This document shows, in pieces, positions 16,429-20,598 of a stretch of 20,598 nt of DNA. Made by a program: the position numbers and the translations under genes. The stretch is from Penium margaritaceum (taxonomy: Eukaryota > Streptophyta > Zygnematophyceae > Desmidiales > Peniaceae): contig SZWC01008645.1 of assembly GCA_023375785.1 (NCBI GenBank), positions 20,826-41,423 of the forward strand, written 5' to 3'. The notes beneath the pieces were generated by a model that saw only the letters and a list, made by a program, of their open reading frames with translations, was not told the origin of the DNA and did no database searches. Within the stretch, counting starts at the first letter, position 1; every line of letters begins with the position of its first letter.

Positions 16429-16482
16429 GGAGAGCACCGGGGACGAGCGACAGCAGGAGGAGAGCAGAGGCGCCAGGGATAG

Positions 16483-18712
16483 TTAGGACGAGGGGAGCAG
16501 GCCCATGCGAGTGCAAAGATGAGCATGACGATGGGCAGAGAGGACTTTGGTGAAGATGTCAGCAGTTTGATCGACGGTAGGAAGGTAGTGCATGACGACC
16601 TCACCCTCGGCAACAGCGTTGCGAACATAGTGGTACTGGCGACGAACATGCTTGGTGCGGTCATGAAGAACCAGGTCCTCAGATAGAGTGATAGCCCCTT
16701 TGTTGTTGCAATGGATGGGCGTGGATTCGAGTTGGTCGAAACCGAGCTCGTTTAGAAGCATACGAAGCCAGACCGCTTCTCTGGTGCATTCACTCTCTGC
16801 AATATACTCAGTTTCTATGGAGAGGACGACCACAGATTGCTTCTTGCTACGCCAGCTGACGGGTCCGCCATTGAGAAGGAAGACATAGCCAGAGGTGGAG
16901 CGGCTGGTGGTATGATCATCAAAGAGATCAGCATCGCAGAATCCCTGGAGAACATTATTGCCAGAGGAGTAACGAAACAAAGTGAGGCAGATCCACGAAG
17001 GTAGCAAATGCTGCGCTTGGCGGCCACGACGTCAGCAGCAGCGGGGCGTTGGCAGCCTTGACTGAGGAGGCCAACAGCAAAGGAGAGATCAGGTCTGGTA
17101 GCCACGGAAGAGTACATCAGCGAGCCCACCATGCGTGGAAAATCTTGGACATCTGCTGAGGAGGCCAAGGGTGTGACTATAGTGACTGGTTTGGTGAGGC
17201 CATGATCCTTGGACAGTGGTGTAGGTTAGGAGATGGATACTCCAAGTCCAAATTTGTCAGCCACACGTTGAGCGTAAGTAGCCTGAGTGAGTGTGATGTG
17301 GCTGTGCAGAAATTAATGGGTGATTTGAATGCCAAGGTAATACTTGAGAGGCCCCATATCAGTCATCTCAAAGCGGTGAGAAAGCTGTTGTTTGAGAGTA
17401 TCCAGAACAGAGAGTGATGGTTCGAGTAGAATCAAGTCATCCACATAGAGGATGACGCCGAGTAGGTTGGATCCTCCATGAAAACATACGGAGTGATCAG
17501 AGTGCAGACGTTGAAGGCCTTGAATCAGGAAGAATTCGTGGATATTGAGATTCCACTGTCGCGGAGCTTGCTTGAGGCCATATAGGGACTTATTGAGTTT
17601 GCAGACATAGTCGGGGTGATCTGGTGATTCAAAACCTTCTGGTTGAGTCATGTAGATGACTTCCTTAAGATCACCATTAAGGAAGGCGCTTTTGACATCC
17701 ATCTGATGAAGATGTCACTTGTTGTTGGCGGCCAGAGAGAAAATCACCCTGATGGATGAGTACTTGGCAACTGGTGCAAAAGTATCTTGCCAGTTGACTC
17801 TAAGAACTTGATGGAAACCGCGCACGACAAGTCGTGCCTTGTGACGATCAGGTGTACCTGCAGTGGTCAGCTTTGTCTTGAACACCCACTTACACGTGAC
17901 GATGGGCGTGTTGGGTGGTCGAGGGACCAGATCCCATGCGTGTTGTTTATGAAGCTGAGAGAACTCCTCTTGAGCTGCTTGGCGCCATAGGTCTACGTCT
18001 GAACGACGCATAGCATGTTTGAAGCTGGTGGGGTCCACCACTTGTGTGAGTAGTCGTGAGTGGTAAAGGTCGTCATCTGCAAAGGATTTGGTTGTACACA
18101 GGAAGCCGAGTTGAAGAAACGTTGGGGGTCTGGTAAGTCTGACCGATCGCCGTAGTCCAGACTGTGACGGGGTGATGGAGGTGTCTTTCTGTGAAGCAGT
18201 AGGAGCATGATGATGTTCCTCTGGAACCACAAGAGGGAGGACGCCAGCGTGATCATCGGGTATTCGATCGACAGAGAATTTTTGCAGAGGTGGCGGCGTT
18301 ATTTCAATGTAGACAGTGGGTGTAACTGCTGGTGGTGTTGTGTCACGTGCCCGATTGAAAAAGCTTTCATCAAAGATGGGCTCCCTGCTACGAATTACTC
18401 GTTTGGAATCTGGATCCCAAAGTCGATATATGTCACGTGTCTCATATCTAAGGAGGATACAGACTTTAGAGCGTGGGTCCAGTTTGTATCGCTCTTCTGG
18501 ACGGATCCAGGCATGTATTGTGTATCCAAAAATGCAAATATGCCCGAGATAGGGCTTGTGTCTGGTCCATGCTTCATAGGGTGTGGATGTACCTGTAGGC
18601 AGCTTAGTCGTGGGAAGACAATTCGTGATATATGCTGCAGTGTGATGAGCTTTAGCCTAGAATGCGGATGAGAAATCGGCCGTATGAAGCATAGTTCGAA
18701 CTCGCATAGCCC
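16483..18712 (-). pseudogene. Copia-E, decayed copia pol of a different lineage (integrase C-terminus to RNase H)
   Basis: Minus strand from 18712: MRVRTMLHTADF just after the integrase catalytic Glu region, a TAG at 18657-18659 where FWAKA is expected, PYEAWTRHKPYLGHICIFG, KLDPRSKVCILLRYE and YRLWDPDSKRVI. A linker precedes reverse transcriptase (WRQAAQEEFSQLHKQHAWDL, KARLVVRGF). TGA at 17715-17717 interrupts [23 protein letters not shown] is intact ([10 protein letters not shown]). In-frame TAA codons follow LGIQITH and near 17220, and a frameshift lies near 16980. RNase H has DADLFDDHTTSRSTSGY and SIETEYIAE, but the third catalytic Asp is Asn (HCNNKG, 16705-16707). It ends MGLLPSS at 16483. 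It diverges clearly from the A, B and C families. No LTR was identified. Confidence 0.87.
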
Positions 18713-19180
18713 GGCGAAGTTTGACATGTCGCATGGTACAAGGACTTAGGGCGTACCAAGAGCCAGACACATCACAAGGAGTGGTTTACGCAGCTGCTGT
18801 CCATCCCTCCACGTCCTATCGCTTTGGATGATGATCGGGTAGTGTAGGTTGAGAGGATTCGGATTGTGGAGATGTAGTTGGAGACCCCACGTGGCATTGA
18901 AGTGGAAGTGTTCCATGGCATACTGTACATACCTAATGCTGCGTTCAATCTTCTCTCAGTATCCTCTCTCACCAACACAGGACTACGAGTCATCTTTGAC
19001 GACGGCTATGGCTACATCCTCAACAAGGAAACAGGAGAGGAGTTGGTCAGGTCGGTGAAGAAAGGTGACATGTACCGCCAACTGGGGGCAACCAAGATCC
19101 CGCGTGAGCAGAGTCTTGCAGCAGTGGTGCAAGCAACAAATGGCAAGATCTGGCATGCGCGCTACGGCCACATCGGCATG
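18713..19180 (+). pseudogene. Copia-F, A-family protease/GAG-pre-integrase fragment
   Basis: It matches Copia-A from GGCGAAGT (equivalent to 3055) to GHIGM (3543). A 22-base deletion after GTCGCA shifts the frame, and the protease DSG reads DLG. Two stops follow (TAG for Tyr and TAG for Trp in VEMWLETP). From 18878 the frame is open and closely A-like: FHGILYIPNAAFNLLSVSSL, KKGDMYRQLGATKIPREQ, WHARYGHIGM. The identity is high, so this is a young relative of Copia-A. The left edge abuts Copia-E. The right edge is joined to the antisense Copia-G through ACCT at 19181-19184. Confidence 0.87.
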
Positions 19181-19184
19181 ACCT

Positions 19185-20279
19185 GCCGCATCCAACTTCT
19201 GGTTCCAAGCACGCGACGCTTGCTTGAGGCCGTACAGCGACTTCTGCAGCTTACAAACCAGGTACTCCTGGCCATCCATGACGAATCCCTCCGGCTGCTC
19301 CATGTAGATCTCCTCCTCTAAGTCACCATTCAAGAATGCTGTATTGACATCCATGTGGTGAACCTCGAAGTCCTCAGCTGCTGCATAAGAGAGGAGCGTA
19401 CGCACAGAGGCAAACTTTGCAACAGGGATAAAAGTTTCTGTGTAGTCGATGTCCTCCTCCTGCGAGTAGCCCTTGGCGACCAGCCTCGCCTTGTACTTTT
19501 CCAGGTTACCATCTGCTCCTCGCTTCTTCTTGAATCCCCGCTTGCAGTTGATCACCTTACGTCCAGGTGGACGCTCAGTCAGCTCCCACGTGCCGTTGTC
19601 AACTGCGATTGTATCTCTTGCTGCACGGCTTGTGCCCAATCTGCTGCATCCGGTGCAACCATGGCCTCCTTGTATGATGTTGGCTCATCTGAATCTGGTG
19701 CAACTGCGACATTCATCTGTTCTGGTTTCTGCAGCATCCAGAAATGGCCGCGCTCACCAGGCTTGTAACGCACCCTAAGAGGATACCTGTGACCTGGTGC
19801 TGGAGCGTTAGCGGGAGGCTGGCGCGGTGCTGCTGGTACAACTGCTGCTGCTGGTGGTGCTACATATCCCTCCTCTGTTTCTGCCATTGAGGCTACTGTA
19901 TCTGCTACATCAGACATGGGAGAGTAGAGTGATTCTCCCACAGTCAAAATAGAGGAAGGATCGGGAAAGAGTGGGTCAGGAAGGATTTTTGCTCCCACTG
20001 TCTCGTCAGTTGCTGGTTCTGCTCCCCCTTCACAGACAATGTTGGTGTGAATGACGTTGCTCTCGTTAAAGACGACATTCCTGGAGATGATGACGTGGCC
20101 TGTATCCTTCTCGTAGAGGCGATAGGCCTTGCTTGCCACGTCGAAGTCAATCATCAGCATCTGCGCACTCTTTGCGTCCCATTTCTGCCGCTTCTCCTTG
20201 GACACGTGCATGTGCGCCAGGCTCCCAAATGCTCGGAGATTATCCACGCTCGGTTTCTTGCCGAACCACGCCTCCTACG
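19185..20279 (-). pseudogene. Copia-G, A-family integrase C-terminus to reverse transcriptase fragment
   Basis: Minus strand from 20279: EAWFGKKPSVDNLRAFGSLAHMHV through the Pro/Ala-rich linker (ORF 20247-19579) to QQEIQSQ. A frameshift near 19605 follows, then [76 protein letters not shown]. In the RT entry motif KCKWVF, Trp is lost (NCKRGF). The piece ends before the YVDD box. It corresponds to Copia-A 4165 to about 5245. With Copia-F it is most simply one element whose integrase-RT part has been inverted. It is interrupted at 20280 by an A-family LTR. Confidence 0.88.
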
Positions 20280-20598
20280 TGTTGGGAAATGAGCCATCTG
20301 GCTCAATTTCAGGTCCACAGGAGCAAGTTCCAAGAAACTTCCAGATGCCTGCTCCGATCGTCGATCCGTCTTCACCATTGCAAAGATCAGGTGGCAAATT
20401 ATCTACGATCGGATTGGGAGATATTAATTTTCGAAGTTTCGGGGGTCATGGACCGTCGATGTCTGGGTGGCCATGGGTTATGGCTCCATGCCTTAGCCTG
20501 AGAAAAGAAAAAGGCAAGAGGTCCAGGGTCAAGACCTGATGGGAGAAATATCCAAAAAGGTCCTTGGTCTTAGGATTGCCTTGTCAGAGTGTGCTGAC
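20280..20598 (+). mobile_element. A-family LTR, 5' part, cut by window end
   Basis: It begins TGTTGGGAAATGAGCC and follows the A LTR to GTGTGCTGAC at the window edge. About 25 bases (the region holding the GATCCAACGGTCGG motif) are deleted near 20406. It interrupts Copia-G in the integrase-RT linker. The five bases before it are CTACG. Whether this is a solo LTR or a full element cannot be seen. Confidence 0.88.

Larger units (their letters stand above)
15600..16482. other. Purine-strand-biased GC-rich stretch downstream of Copia-E, origin unknown
   Basis: The plus strand is strongly purine-rich in places (GAGAGAAGAGAGCC, GGAAAAAGGG) and contains C and G homopolymer runs (CCCCCCC near 15797), unlike its neighbours. 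The minus strand holds a 274-codon open frame (16516-15692) made of Leu/Ser/Pro-rich low-complexity residues. I treat that as a by-product of the composition. Being downstream of the Copia-E pol stop, part of it could be E's 3' untranslated region and LTR, but no polypurine tract is seen. Organelle-derived DNA is another possibility I cannot test. Confidence 0.4.

Noticed and set aside
15692-16516. 274-codon minus-strand frame that could be taken for a membrane protein
   Set aside because: Leu/Ser/Pro-rich low-complexity residues arise from the purine-rich opposite strand. No domain or motif, and its start overlaps the decayed Copia-E pol end.
18207-18671. 154-codon plus-strand frame
   Set aside because: It is antisense to the Copia-E integrase C-terminus and linker, whose minus-strand motifs are clearly copia-like.
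18878-19321. 147-codon plus-strand frame crossing the F/G junction, a possible new fusion gene
   Set aside because: The first two thirds are A-family GAG-pre-integrase, the rest is antisense of reverse transcriptase. A chance fusion with no sign of selection.

Overview
This window looks like nuclear DNA from a plant-lineage (streptophyte) genome. It is almost entirely a pile of Ty1/copia LTR retrotransposons. The evidence is: copia pol domain order (protease, integrase, reverse transcriptase, RNase H) in at least seven separate copies; a primer-binding site of the plant initiator-Met-tRNA type (TGGTATCAGAGC) just after one LTR; polypurine tracts just before LTRs; LTRs with TG...CA ends; and one 5-bp target-site duplication. 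I see no host gene, tRNA, rRNA, CRISPR array or bacterial-style operon. The species cannot be fixed from this window. Names Copia-A to Copia-G are local labels only.

Layout. From 1 to about 13656 the plus strand reads as nested insertions. Copia-B (left part 1-677, right part 7047 to about 10548) is a decayed element split by Copia-A (about 678-7046). Copia-A is nearly complete: two LTRs, PBS, gag, a long open pol frame and a PPT. Copia-B's 3' LTR then runs directly into the reverse transcriptase of Copia-C (about 10549-13656), which is itself split by a 739-bp solo LTR of the A family in minus orientation, flanked by perfect GGATG duplications. Copia-C's 3' LTR ends directly against Copia-D (13657-14578, minus), an old A-related integrase fragment. 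The simplest reading is D containing C, C containing B, and B containing A, with the missing left halves lying upstream of the window.

From 14579 to the end: a reversed fragment of a B/C-type LTR (14579 to about 14724); about 1.75 kb with no recognisable gene but several strong hairpins and a short tandem repeat (14725-16482); Copia-E, a decayed minus-strand element of a different copia lineage (16483-18712); Copia-F (plus, 18713-19180) joined head-on to Copia-G (minus, 19185-20279), two A-family pieces that look like one element with an internal inversion; and the first 319 bp of another A-family LTR (20280 to the window end).

Function. Only Copia-A could recently have made proteins. Its pol frame is open and keeps the catalytic residues of protease, integrase, reverse transcriptase and RNase H, but its gag is broken by two compensating single-base frame changes. 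All other copies carry stops, frameshifts or lost catalytic residues. The interest lies in the architecture: nesting, inverted pairs of related copies, a filler-type junction, and the unexplained 14.7-16.5 kb stretch.
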